A stretch of 64,000 bases of DNA, taken from assembly GCF_001429185.1 (NCBI RefSeq), contig NZ_LMIW01000010.1:62001-126000 (forward strand), written 5' to 3'. A program made the translations under genes and the position numbers. Source of the DNA: Terrabacter sp. Root85. Lineage in GTDB: Bacteria; Actinomycetota; Actinomycetes; Actinomycetales; Dermatophilaceae. Within the stretch, counting starts at the first letter, position 1; each line of letters opens with the position of its first letter. A model generated the notes under the pieces. It made no database searches, was not told where the DNA came from, and was given only the letters and a program-made list of their open reading frames with translations. This document shows, one piece after another, positions 30,719-38,762 of this stretch.

Positions 30719-31483
30719 TCAGCCCGGGGCGTCGGGGACCGGCCACTGGGACGGCGTGCCCGGCTCGGACCGCACCGCTGCTGCGACGAGCTCGGCACTG
30801 TCACGCGCCTCCCGCCCGTCGGGCAGGTGGACGGTGTCCTCGAGGCCGATGCGCACGTCGTAGCCCGCAGCCTGCGCCCAGCGCAGCACCCGCCAGGTCC
30901 AGCGCCCCTCACCGTGCACGAGGACCGGCACCGGCGACATGCCGAGCGCCGCGAGGATGCGCTCGGCCGCCCACGGCCCGTCGGAGCCGGGGGTCACACC
31001 CGGGATGAGCTCGACGAGCACCCGCTCGACCTGCCAGGGCCAGTTCGTCCCCACGTAGCGGCTGGCCGCCATGGGCGTCCAGATCCCCGCCTCGACGCCG
31101 GATCCGTTGTCGCGCAGGGCTGCCGCGACGTCCACGGCGCCCTCCTCGTGCCAGTTCACGCTCGCGCAGTCCGGGCCGCCGAGGTCCGGCGACGGCCACT
31201 CCGACACGTGGGCGAGCTTGCGGCGGGCGCTGTCGACGATGCCGTCGCGGGTCGAGACGCTGATGCGGAGCCCCGGCGTCGCAGCCCGGATCGCGCTGAC
31301 GGCGTCGACGACGTGCCGGGTCTCGAGCGTCTCGCGGCCGGACTCGTCACGCGGGTGCACGTGCACCATGACGGCACCCGCCGCCACGGCGTCGGCCGCG
31401 GCGCGGGCGAGCTCGTCGGGCGTCTGCGGCACCGTGCGATGCTGGCCGCGGGTGCGGTCACCGTTGAGGCAGGCCTGGATCAT
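30719..31483 (-). CDS. BKACE-family enzyme (3-keto-5-aminohexanoate cleavage type, DUF849)
   Basis: 254 residues, slightly shorter than typical members. It shows AGAVMVHVHPRDESGRET (His-x-His metal ligands), RISVSTRDGI, and the late VRIGLEDTVHLPDG loop. The family condenses beta-keto acids with acetyl-CoA to give a new acetoacetate-type product and a CoA ester; the substrate is not predictable here. The ATG overlaps the menC stop (ATGA), so it is co-translated with menC, although no step in menaquinone synthesis is known to need it. Confidence 0.82.
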   Translation of the reverse strand: MIQACLNGDRTRGQHRTVPQTPDELARAAADAVAAGAVMVHVHPRDESGRETLETRHVVDAVSAIRAATPGLRISVSTRDGIVDSARRKLAHVSEWPSPDLGGPDCASVNWHEEGAVDVAAALRDNGSGVEAGIWTPMAASRYVGTNWPWQVERVLVELIPGVTPGSDGPWAAERILAALGMSPVPVLVHGEGRWTWRVLRWAQAAGYDVRIGLEDTVHLPDGREARDSAELVAAAVRSEPGTPSQWPVPDAPG

Positions 31484-32484
31484 CGGGGGCTTCCCTCGGC
31501 GAGCACGGTGTGGCAGCGCACGAGCCGGTCACGCCACCACTGCTGCCGGTCAGGTGGAGCCGCGAGGTCCGCGAGCGCGTCGGGGTCGGCCACGGCACGA
31601 CCGACCCCCAGGAGACCGCCCGACGGACGCCACGGGTCCGCCGAGACGTCGCGCTCGAAGAGACCCACCGTGCCGAGGCCGCACGCGTGGTCGAGCGACG
31701 GCAGCGCCGCGGCGAGGGCCACCCCCGCAGCGATGCCGACGCTCGTGTCGAGCGCCGACGACACGACGGCGGGCAGCCCGCAGGCCTCGACGACACCGAG
31801 CGCCGACGCCACGCCACCGAGGGGTGCGACCTTGACGACGACGAGGTCCGCGGCACCGAGCCGGGCCACACGGATCGGGTCCTCGGCCTTGCGGATCGAC
31901 TCGTCGGCCGCGATGAGCACGTCGATCCCGTTGCGTGCCAAGGCGGTTCGCAGCTCGACGAGGTCCTCGACGCTGGCACAGGGCTGCTCGGCGTACTCGA
32001 GGTCGTATGCCGTGAGCCGCCGCAGCGCCTCCGTGGCGGTCGCGACGTCCCACCCTCCGTTGGCATCGACCCGGATGTGCGCCGACGGACCCATCGCGGA
32101 CCGGACTGCCGCGACCCGGTCGATGTCGTCGTCGAGCGTCTGGCCACGCTCGGCGACCTTCACCTTCGCCGTCGTGCACCCGTCGAAGCGCGCCAGGACC
32201 TCCGGCACCCGGTCGGGGCCGACGGCCGGCACGGTCGCGTTGACCCCCACGGCGTCGCGCACGGGAGCGGGCCACACGGCATACGCCGCCTCGAGGACCG
32301 CGGACAGCCAGCGCGCGGACTCGCGATCGGCGTACTCGACGAAAGGGCTGAACTCACCCCAGCCCGAGGGCCCTTCGAGGAGCAGGGCCTCGCGCACGTC
32401 GACGCCGCGGAAGCGCACCCGCATCGGCAGGGCGACGACGTGGGCCCGGGCGAGGAGCTCGTCGGCAGGAGGCAGCGTCGTCAT
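31480..32484 (-). CDS. menC: o-Succinylbenzoate synthase
   Basis: 334 residues, enolase superfamily. Catalytic features: KVKVAERG (KxK), RVDANGGW (Asp ligand), EYAEQP (Glu), LIAADES (Asp) and VVVKVAPLGG (Lys). It dehydrates SHCHC to o-succinylbenzoate. The ATG at 32484 has GGAGGC upstream and overlaps the stop of the small membrane-protein gene upstream. The gene is in a three-gene minus-strand unit: small membrane protein, menC, BKACE enzyme. Confidence 0.93.
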   Translation of the reverse strand: MTTLPPADELLARAHVVALPMRVRFRGVDVREALLLEGPSGWGEFSPFVEYADRESARWLSAVLEAAYAVWPAPVRDAVGVNATVPAVGPDRVPEVLARFDGCTTAKVKVAERGQTLDDDIDRVAAVRSAMGPSAHIRVDANGGWDVATATEALRRLTAYDLEYAEQPCASVEDLVELRTALARNGIDVLIAADESIRKAEDPIRVARLGAADLVVVKVAPLGGVASALGVVEACGLPAVVSSALDTSVGIAAGVALAAALPSLDHACGLGTVGLFERDVSADPWRPSGGLLGVGRAVADPDALADLAAPPDRQQWWRDRLVRCHTVLAEGSPR

Positions 32485-32774
32485 GCCTCCATCATCACCG
32501 ACGGCGCTTGGCGGGCGGGGAAGGCCTCGTGCCGGTCCTGCGTCGGGTCGGGCTGCGCCGGGACCGGCTGCGTCGGGGCGTGGTCGTCGTGCGGGAGCCC
32601 GCGGTCGTGGGAGCGACGGGCCCGACTGCCACAGGCGTGGCCGCGGGTGCGGCCGGCGGCGTGAGGGAGCACCCAGAGGAGCCCGAAGAGCCACCAGAGG
32701 CCGTGACCGGACGCACCGAGCGCGACGGCGATGAGCACGACTCCGGCGATGATGAGGTTGCGTGGCGAGAACAC
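32481..32774 (-). CDS. Small membrane protein with His/Pro-rich tail, unknown function
   Basis: 97 residues. The GTG at 32774 follows a strong GGAGGAG site. Residues 8-37 form two short hydrophobic segments (LIIAGVVLIAVALGASG and LWWLFGLLWVLP); the rest is a charged tail with many His, Arg and Pro. It overlaps menC by 4 bases (ATGA), so it is real by position and translation signals. I do not recognise a family. Confidence 0.6.
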   Translation of the reverse strand: MFSPRNLIIAGVVLIAVALGASGHGLWWLFGLLWVLPHAAGRTRGHACGSRARRSHDRGLPHDDHAPTQPVPAQPDPTQDRHEAFPARQAPSVMMEA

Positions 32775-32855
32775 GTCGGTCTCCTCCGTCCGCGGGACCG
32801 GTCGGCCCCGTACTCCCTCGACGGTAGGCCTGCGAAGCCCGCCGGACCCGGTCCC

Positions 32856-32880
32856 TCTGTCAGCGCCTCCCCCTGACAGA
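32856..32880 (-). terminator. Stem-loop downstream of the NUDIX gene
   Basis: TCTGTCAG and CTGACAGA form a perfect 8-bp stem with a 9-base loop, 30 bases past the NUDIX stop. No T-run follows, as is common in high-GC actinobacteria. Confidence 0.45.
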
Positions 32881-32905
32881 TGTCACCTCCGCCGGCCGGG
32901 ACGGG

Positions 32906-32942
32906 GCGCTCACTCGACTGGGGCGGGGCGCTCACCTGAGTG
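32906..32942. repeat. Two copies of the GCGCTCACTCGAGTG palindromic repeat
   Basis: GCGCTCACTCGACTG (32906-32920) and GCGCTCACCTGAGTG (32928-32942) are head-to-tail copies of the family found at 41.0-41.1 kb. The second encodes part of the last codons of the NUDIX protein and the first contains its stop codon region. Confidence 0.7.
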
Positions 32943-33428
32943 GGAGAGGGGGCCGAGGACGACGTCGCGCGGGTCGTCGACGGCCACGGCGATGCGGTCG
33001 CGGAAGACCTGGCGCATCTGCGGGAGGGCGTCGAGGGGGAAGAACCGCGCGTCGGTCGACTCGTCGTCACCCGGTCGGGGCTCGCCCGAGACCCAGCGAC
33101 ACCGGAAGGTGTGGTCGAGGTACTGCCCGAGGTCGCCGTTGACGTGCGTCACGACGCCGCTCGCCGAGACCCAGACGAGCCGCTCGACCTCGGCGACGAC
33201 GCACGCCTCCTCCTCGACCTCCCGGACGGCGGTGACGTGCGGGTCCTCGCCGGGGTCGACGATGCCGGTGACCGGCGTCCACGCGCCGTTGTCCGAGCGC
33301 TTGACGAGCAGCACCTCGTCGGCGCCGTCAGCGCTCGTGCGGAGCACGACCGCCGTGACCCCGGGCATCCAGAGCAGCTCCGTGCCGACCATGGTGCGCA
33401 GGTGGGAGACGTAGGGAGGGATCGGCAT
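32910..33428 (-). CDS. NUDIX hydrolase
   Basis: 172 residues. The Nudix box lies at about 55-77: GIVDPGEDPHVTAVREVEEE, with the catalytic REVEEE; the usual Gly after the box is Cys. The family hydrolyses nucleoside diphosphates linked to another moiety; substrate unknown. The start is ATG 33428, leaderless behind TAGGGT. The last codons (SGERPAPVE) and stop are built from the palindromic repeat, so the native C-terminus may have been replaced by repeat sequence. Divergent from menB. Confidence 0.85.
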   Translation of the reverse strand: MPIPPYVSHLRTMVGTELLWMPGVTAVVLRTSADGADEVLLVKRSDNGAWTPVTGIVDPGEDPHVTAVREVEEEACVVAEVERLVWVSASGVVTHVNGDLGQYLDHTFRCRWVSGEPRPGDDESTDARFFPLDALPQMRQVFRDRIAVAVDDPRDVVLGPLSHSGERPAPVE

Positions 33429-33436
33429 ACGGCCGA

Positions 33437-33457
33437 CCCTAACCCCGCCGATAGGGT
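33437..33457. promoter_or_regulatory. Divergent leaderless promoters of the NUDIX gene and menB
   Basis: TAGGGT on the minus strand (33437-33442) and TAGGGT on the plus strand (33452-33457) are the arms of an inverted repeat CCGACCCTA/TAGGGTCGG. Each is followed 6-7 bases later by a start codon (ATG 33428, GTG 33464) with no ribosome binding site. The two start points are only about 35 bases apart, so polymerases should compete. Confidence 0.55.
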
Positions 33458-33463
33458 CGGTCC

Positions 33464-34423
33464 GTGAGCAGCGAGCCGGGCCAGAGCGCCGTGTCCGAGA
33501 CCTTCGACCCGAGTGAGTGGGCACCCGTCGAGGGCTTCGACCTGACCGACATCACCTACCACCGGCGCCGGCCCGTGGCCGGACGCCCGCACGCGGAGTC
33601 GGGGGTCGTGCGCATCGCCTTCGACCGGCCCGAGGTGCTCAACGCCTTCCGCCCGCACACCGTCGACGAGCTCTACCGCGCGCTCGACCACGCCCGCATG
33701 ACGCCCGACGTCGGCGTCGTCCTGCTCACCGGCAACGGCCCGAGCCCCAAGGACGGCAAATGGGCCTTCTGCTCGGGCGGCGACCAGCGCATCCGCGGGC
33801 GCTCCGGCTACCAGTACGCCGAGGGCGAGACAGCCGACACCGTCGACGCGGCCCGCACGAAGGCCCAGGGCGGGCGACTCCACATCCTCGAGGTGCAGCG
33901 GCTCATCCGCACCATGCCCAAGGTCGTCATCGCCGTCGTGAACGGCTGGGCGGCCGGCGGCGGGCACTCCCTCCACGTCGTGTGCGACCTGACGATCGCG
34001 AGCCGAGAGCAGGCCCGCTTCAAGCAGACCGACGCCGACGTCGGCTCGTTCGACGCCGGCTACGGCAGCGCCTACCTCGCCAAGATGGTCGGCCAGAAGT
34101 TCGCCCGCGAGATCTTCTTCCTCGGGCGCACCTACTCCGCCGAGGACATGCAGCGGATGGGCGCCGTCAACATCGTCGCCGACCACGCCGACCTCGAGCG
34201 CGAGGCCCTGCAGGTCGCGACGGAGATCATGGGCAAGAGCCCGCAGGCGCAGCGGATGCTCAAGTTCGCCTTCAACCTCACCGACGACGGGCTCATGGGC
34301 CAGCAGGTCTTCGCCGGCGAGGCGACGCGCCTGGCCTACATGACCGACGAGGCCGTGGAGGGCCGCGACCAGTTCCTCGAGAAGCGCGAGCCCGACTGGT
34401 CGCCCTTCCCCTGGTACTTCTGA
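33464..34423 (+). CDS. menB: 1,4-Dihydroxy-2-naphthoyl-CoA synthase
   Basis: 319 residues, crotonase fold. Key segments: CSGGDQRIRGRSGYQY, VNGWAAGGGHSLHVVCDLTI (oxyanion hole) and QTDADVGSFDAGYGSAYLAK. The Asp in QTDADVG, where E. coli has Gly, marks the bicarbonate-independent type II MenB as in mycobacteria. It closes the naphthalene ring of the menaquinone head. The GTG start is leaderless behind TAGGGT. Confidence 0.95.
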   Translation: MSSEPGQSAVSETFDPSEWAPVEGFDLTDITYHRRRPVAGRPHAESGVVRIAFDRPEVLNAFRPHTVDELYRALDHARMTPDVGVVLLTGNGPSPKDGKWAFCSGGDQRIRGRSGYQYAEGETADTVDAARTKAQGGRLHILEVQRLIRTMPKVVIAVVNGWAAGGGHSLHVVCDLTIASREQARFKQTDADVGSFDAGYGSAYLAKMVGQKFAREIFFLGRTYSAEDMQRMGAVNIVADHADLEREALQVATEIMGKSPQAQRMLKFAFNLTDDGLMGQQVFAGEATRLAYMTDEAVEGRDQFLEKREPDWSPFPWYF

Positions 34424-34426
34424 CGC

Positions 34427-35407
34427 TCAGGGCCCGTCGACCAGGGCGACGGTGGCGGCCACGATCTGGCGCTGCGCCTCGGCCCGGCTGACCGTCGGGG
34501 TGCCGTCGCCGGGCTGGTCGCCGTAGTCACCGAAGTAGGAGTGCACGGCCCCCGTGACGGCGGTGTATGCCGTGTCGCCGGGCAGGAGCGGCCGGCTGGC
34601 CGCGATGTCGGCGGGCGTCGTGAAGCCGTCGCGGGTGCCGCTCACCGATGCGACGGCGAGGTCGGTGCGCTCGGCCATGGAGTCGACCGGATAGGACGCC
34701 CAGAGCACGAGTCCCTTGACGACGCCAGGGTGGTCGTGGGCGAACCCGGCCGCGACGACGCCGCCGAGGCTGTGCCCGGCGATCGTCCACGACGTCACCT
34801 CGGGATGACGGTCGATGAAGGCGTGGGGCGCCGTCGTGGCAAGGAAGCCGATGCCGAACGGCTGCTTGACGATGAAGACGATGACGCCCTGCCGGCTCAC
34901 CTCCGACAGCATCGGCACGTAGGCGCGCGGGTCGACGCGGGCGCCGGGCTGGAAGATCAGGCCGCGGGTCGGCGTGCCGCTCGTCGGCGCGATGACGATG
35001 TGGGCCGGCGCGTCCATGACGCGGACGTCGGCGCTGCCGGACATCGCGGCCACGGCCTCGGGGGTCGCCCCGAAGGGCCGCAGCCAGACGAGCGCCCCGA
35101 GCACGACGACCGTGACCAGGACCCCGGCCACCCGGCCGACGACACGGAGCACCGGTCGCGCGGTCCGACGTCGCGGGTCCGGCTCCGAGCGGTCCCGCAC
35201 GAGGAGCACGACGCCGATGAGACCGCTCGCCGCGAGCGCGATGACCTGGGCCGGGTTGCCGGCCAGCAGGACGGAGTGGTCGAGCAGGAAGAGCACGAGC
35301 GGCACGACGAGCCAGAGGACCCCGAGCACGACGGTGAACCGCGCGCGAGGGCGCCGTCGGGCCCCGGCCCCGGTCCCCGCCAGTCCCTCGTCCGGCACGG
35401 TCGTCAC
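34427..35407 (-). CDS. Membrane-anchored alpha/beta hydrolase
   Basis: 326 residues. Three hydrophobic helices occupy about residues 20-40, 47-65 and 85-105; then a hydrolase domain with SWTIAGHSLGGVVAAGFAHD (nucleophile Ser in GHSLGG), the acid in the SGTRDGF segment and a late His in AVHSYFGDYGDQ, so the triad looks intact. The active domain probably faces outside. Substrate unknown. The GTG at 35407 is leaderless behind TACCCT. It converges on menB. Confidence 0.72.
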   Translation of the reverse strand: MTTVPDEGLAGTGAGARRRPRARFTVVLGVLWLVVPLVLFLLDHSVLLAGNPAQVIALAASGLIGVVLLVRDRSEPDPRRRTARPVLRVVGRVAGVLVTVVVLGALVWLRPFGATPEAVAAMSGSADVRVMDAPAHIVIAPTSGTPTRGLIFQPGARVDPRAYVPMLSEVSRQGVIVFIVKQPFGIGFLATTAPHAFIDRHPEVTSWTIAGHSLGGVVAAGFAHDHPGVVKGLVLWASYPVDSMAERTDLAVASVSGTRDGFTTPADIAASRPLLPGDTAYTAVTGAVHSYFGDYGDQPGDGTPTVSRAEAQRQIVAATVALVDGP

Positions 35408-35413
35408 GTGCTG

Positions 35414-35419
35414 AGGGTA
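35414..35419 (-). promoter_or_regulatory. -10 element of a leaderless promoter (TACCCT)
   Basis: Minus-strand TACCCT ends 6 bases before the GTG at 35407, which has no ribosome binding site. Confidence 0.45.
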
Positions 35420-35538
35420 ACCACGCCGGCGGGCCCAGCGGCGGCGTGGACGCCGGCATTCCGGAGGACGGACGTCCCGGCCGCGGCGAAGCCGGTGTCG
35501 GTCGCCCGCCGGCCCGCGGGACAGGGCAGGATGTTGGA

Positions 35539-37230
35539 GTGGAACCGAGCGACGACCGCCGCGCCAGCCCTGGCCGTCGTGCGCCCAGTTCCGCGCCACG
35601 TGGTCGCGCCGCAGCAGGCGCCCCGCACGGGACCGACGGATCGGCCGCACCCCCTCCCGCTCCCCCTCCCGTACCCGAGACCCCGGACGTGCCCGAGGGC
35701 GGCCGGCCCGCGGACTTCCGCCAGCCACCGCGCACGACCGCGGCCAACGCGACGCGCGCCGTCGGGCGCGGGCTCGGACGGGCCGCCACCGGCACCGCTC
35801 GCCTGACCGCACGCTCGGGTCGCTTCGCTGCCGCCAAGGCGCATGCGTACACCCACTCCGGCGGAGCCGGCGAGAGCGGTCTGGCCCGGATGACCGAGCT
35901 GCACGCGAGCCACACCGCGGGCGACACGATCATGACGCTGGCCCTGGCCGGCACCCTCTTCTTCAACCCGCAGACGGCCCAGGCCCGCGGCGACGTCGCG
36001 ACGTTCCTGCTGCTCACGATGGTGCCCTTCGTCCTCGTCGCGCCGCTCATCGGGCCGCTCCTCGACCGCTTCTCGCACGGCCGGCGCTGGGCCATCGGCA
36101 CGACGCTCGCCGTGCGGGCCTTCCTCTGCTGGGTGCTCGCCGAGGCCATCACCCACGACAGCAGCTGGCTCTTCCCCGCCGCGCTCGGGTGCCTCGTCGC
36201 CTCCCGGGCCTACACCATCACGCGCGCGGCAGCCGTCCCGCGGCTCCTGCCGCCGGGCACGACCCTCGTCAAGGCGAACTCCCGCGTCTCGATGGCCGGA
36301 GTCGTCGGCGCGGTCATCGGGGGCGCCCTGGGCGGGGTGGCGATGCTCGCCGGACCGTCCTGGGCCCTCCGCGTCGGCTTCGTCGTCTTCGTCGTCGCCA
36401 CCGTCCAGGCGATCCGCCTCCCGGCGCGTGTCGACAGCTCGCTCGGCGAGGTCTCCATCGAGGACACGACCCCGATCCCGGTACGAGGCGCGCACGACGA
36501 CGCGAGCGCACCCGGGGCCGGCTCGCTCCGCGGCACCCGGCGCGGCTGGGGCGACGACCCGGCCCGGCGGCATACGCCCTCGGACGGCGACGCGCTCACC
36601 GTCGACTCGCTGGGACCCCTCGGCCGCTTCCGCCGGCGCAAGCAGGCGATCCCCTGGCCGGTGATGCACGCCATGTGGTCGACGGGTGGCACCCGCGTGC
36701 TCACCGGCTTCCTCATCCTCTTCATGGCGTTCCTCGCCAAGGAGCACCCCATCGACGGCATCCGCGGCGAGCTCGTCCTCGCATTCATCGCGGTCGCCAT
36801 CGGGGTCGGCAACGGCATGGGCAGCGTCGTCGGCAACGTCGTGCGCGACCAGCGGCCCGAGCGCATCGCCATGGTGTCGGTCCTCGCCGCGACGGTCTGC
36901 TGCGTCGCGACGGGCATCTGGTACGGCGTGTGGACGCTCGTCGTGCTCGGCTTCGTCCAGGGCATGTCGGCGCAGCTGTCCAAGCTGGGCTTCGACGCGC
37001 TCGTGCAGCGCGAGGTCCCCGAGAACGTCCGCACGTCGGTCTTCGCCTGGTCCGAGACGATGCTCCAGGTGCTGTGGGTCGTCGGCGGCACCCTCGGCAT
37101 CGTGCTCCCGCTCAACCCCTACGTCGGCTTCCCCGTCTGCGCGGTCGCGCTCGTCTGGACCGTCGCCATGGCCGCGCGCCAGCGCCGGCGCGCCGCCCCC
37201 ACCGCACCCCCGAGAGCGAGACGTGCCTGA
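35539..37230 (+). CDS. MFS-like membrane protein
   Basis: 563 residues. The first 120 are basic and Pro/Ala-rich without helices; then 10-12 hydrophobic segments in two groups split by a loop at about 310-375. A motif like FVLVAPLIGPLLDRFSHGRR at the helix 2-3 loop matches the MFS motif A region. Substrate unknown; it resembles uncharacterised actinobacterial MFS proteins. I chose the GTG at 35539 (AGG 9 bases upstream) over the longer frame from 35446. It overlaps menE by one base, so it is co-expressed with menaquinone genes. Confidence 0.72.
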   Translation: MEPSDDRRASPGRRAPSSAPRGRAAAGAPHGTDGSAAPPPAPPPVPETPDVPEGGRPADFRQPPRTTAANATRAVGRGLGRAATGTARLTARSGRFAAAKAHAYTHSGGAGESGLARMTELHASHTAGDTIMTLALAGTLFFNPQTAQARGDVATFLLLTMVPFVLVAPLIGPLLDRFSHGRRWAIGTTLAVRAFLCWVLAEAITHDSSWLFPAALGCLVASRAYTITRAAAVPRLLPPGTTLVKANSRVSMAGVVGAVIGGALGGVAMLAGPSWALRVGFVVFVVATVQAIRLPARVDSSLGEVSIEDTTPIPVRGAHDDASAPGAGSLRGTRRGWGDDPARRHTPSDGDALTVDSLGPLGRFRRRKQAIPWPVMHAMWSTGGTRVLTGFLILFMAFLAKEHPIDGIRGELVLAFIAVAIGVGNGMGSVVGNVVRDQRPERIAMVSVLAATVCCVATGIWYGVWTLVVLGFVQGMSAQLSKLGFDALVQREVPENVRTSVFAWSETMLQVLWVVGGTLGIVLPLNPYVGFPVCAVALVWTVAMAARQRRRAAPTAPPRARRA

Positions 37231-38414
37231 TGGCCGCGCCGTCCCCCCGCCCGCTGGCGGTCCCCGCCGGACCCGCCGTCCTCGACGTCCTGCCTGCCCT
37301 CGAGGCGGCCCTGACCGGCCGCTCCCCCGTGCTGCCGTATGCCGCCGACACCCCGCCGCCGACCGTGCCGTCCCACGACCCGGCCGAGCTCCCCGACGGT
37401 CTCGCGGTCGCGATCGGCACGTCGGGCTCGACCGGCCGGCCCAAGCGCGCGCTGCTGACGGCGGACGCCCTCGAGCGGTCGGCGTGGGCCACCCACCAGG
37501 TGCTCGGCGGCAGTGGCGCGTGGCTGCTCGCCATGCCGGCCCACCACGTGGCGGGGCTCCAGGTCCTGCTCCGGTCGCTCGCCTCGGGCGTGACGCCGGA
37601 GGTGCTCGACCTGCGCGACGGCTTCTCGGTCGCGGGCTTCGCGGAGGCCGCGGCCCTGGTGCGGCCCACGAGCGCGGCGCCCCGGCGCTACACCGCGCTC
37701 GTGCCGACGCAGCTGTCCCGTCTCGTCGACGACCCCGTCGGGCTCGACGCCCTGCGCACCTTCGACGGGGTGCTCGTCGGCGGCGCGGCCACGCCGCCCG
37801 CCCTCGTCGAGCGCTGCCGCTCGCTGGGCGTCGCGCTGAGCCTGACGTACGGCATGAGCGAGACGGCCGGCGGCTGCGTCTACGACGGCATCCCGCTGCC
37901 CGTCAGCAGGGTCCACGTCGACAACGACCGGCACGTCGTGCTCGGCGGCGACACCGTCGCGCACGGCTACCTCGGCGAGGCACGCCTCAGCCGTGACGCC
38001 TTCGCCGTCGACCCCGACGGCGTCCGGTGGTTCCGCACCGACGACCTCGGCCACTTCGACGACGACGGTCTGCTCGTCATCGACGGCCGCGCCGACGACG
38101 TCATCAACACCGGGGGCCTCAAGATCAACCCGGGAGTCGTCGAGGACGCCATGACCCGGCACCTCGACGACGTGCTCGACGTCGTCGTGCTCGGCCTCCC
38201 CGACCCCGAGTGGGGCGAGGCCGTCTGTGCCGCAGTGACGCTCGTCGACCCGACCGGCCACCTGACGACGCGCGCCGTCCGCGAGAGGCTGCGCGGCATC
38301 CTCCCCGACGCGGCGCTGCCGCGACGGGTCCTCGTGCTCGCCGAGATCCCCCAGCGCGGGCCCGGCAAACCCGATCGGGCCGCCATCCGACGCGCCGTGC
38401 AGGGCCTCGGCTGA
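37230..38414 (+). CDS. menE: o-Succinylbenzoate-CoA ligase
   Basis: 394 residues, a short ANL-family ligase. P-loop GTSGSTGRPKRALLT, the aromatic motif LTYGMSETAGGCVYDG, the hinge TDDLGHFDDDGLLVIDGRAD and the C-terminal catalytic Lys in GPGKPDRAAIRR are present. It activates o-succinylbenzoate with ATP and CoA before MenB. The ATG at 37230 overlaps the MFS stop (TGATG). Confidence 0.93.
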   Translation: MAAPSPRPLAVPAGPAVLDVLPALEAALTGRSPVLPYAADTPPPTVPSHDPAELPDGLAVAIGTSGSTGRPKRALLTADALERSAWATHQVLGGSGAWLLAMPAHHVAGLQVLLRSLASGVTPEVLDLRDGFSVAGFAEAAALVRPTSAAPRRYTALVPTQLSRLVDDPVGLDALRTFDGVLVGGAATPPALVERCRSLGVALSLTYGMSETAGGCVYDGIPLPVSRVHVDNDRHVVLGGDTVAHGYLGEARLSRDAFAVDPDGVRWFRTDDLGHFDDDGLLVIDGRADDVINTGGLKINPGVVEDAMTRHLDDVLDVVVLGLPDPEWGEAVCAAVTLVDPTGHLTTRAVRERLRGILPDAALPRRVLVLAEIPQRGPGKPDRAAIRRAVQGLG

Positions 38415-38461
38415 GCGGTGGCAAGATGGGGGTGTCCCACCCGTCGCCGAAGGAGGTCGCC

Positions 38462-38743
38462 GTGCTGCGCGTCGTGCTGATCGCCCTCGTCGTCTTCGCC
38501 ACGATCTACGCGCTGGTCGACTGCCTCCAGACCGATCGTCGGCTCGTGCGGATCATGCCCAAGACCGTCTGGCTGATCGCGGTGCTCGTGCCCGTGCTCG
38601 GCCCGGTCTTCTGGCTCGTCGCCGGGCGCAGCGACGCCCGGGGCGGCCCCGGTCCCGCGTCGCGCGGGCCCGGCCGCCGGCCGCCCGGGCCCCGAGGCCC
38701 GATGGGCCCCGACGACGACCCCGACTTCCTCCGCAAGCTGTAG
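38462..38743 (+). CDS. PLDc_N domain small membrane protein
   Basis: 93 residues. The GTG at 38462 has a perfect AAGGAGG 5 bases upstream. Residues 1-20 and 36-54 are transmembrane; the pattern IMPKTVWLIAVLVPVLGPVFWLVAGR is the phospholipase D-nuclease N-terminal domain (PF13396), a membrane helix-hairpin, without any PLD catalytic domain. The tail is Pro/Gly/Arg-rich. It sits between menE and menA; its function is unknown. Confidence 0.75.
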   Translation: MLRVVLIALVVFATIYALVDCLQTDRRLVRIMPKTVWLIAVLVPVLGPVFWLVAGRSDARGGPGPASRGPGRRPPGPRGPMGPDDDPDFLRKL

Positions 38744-38762
38744 AAGGACCCTCCGGAACTCC

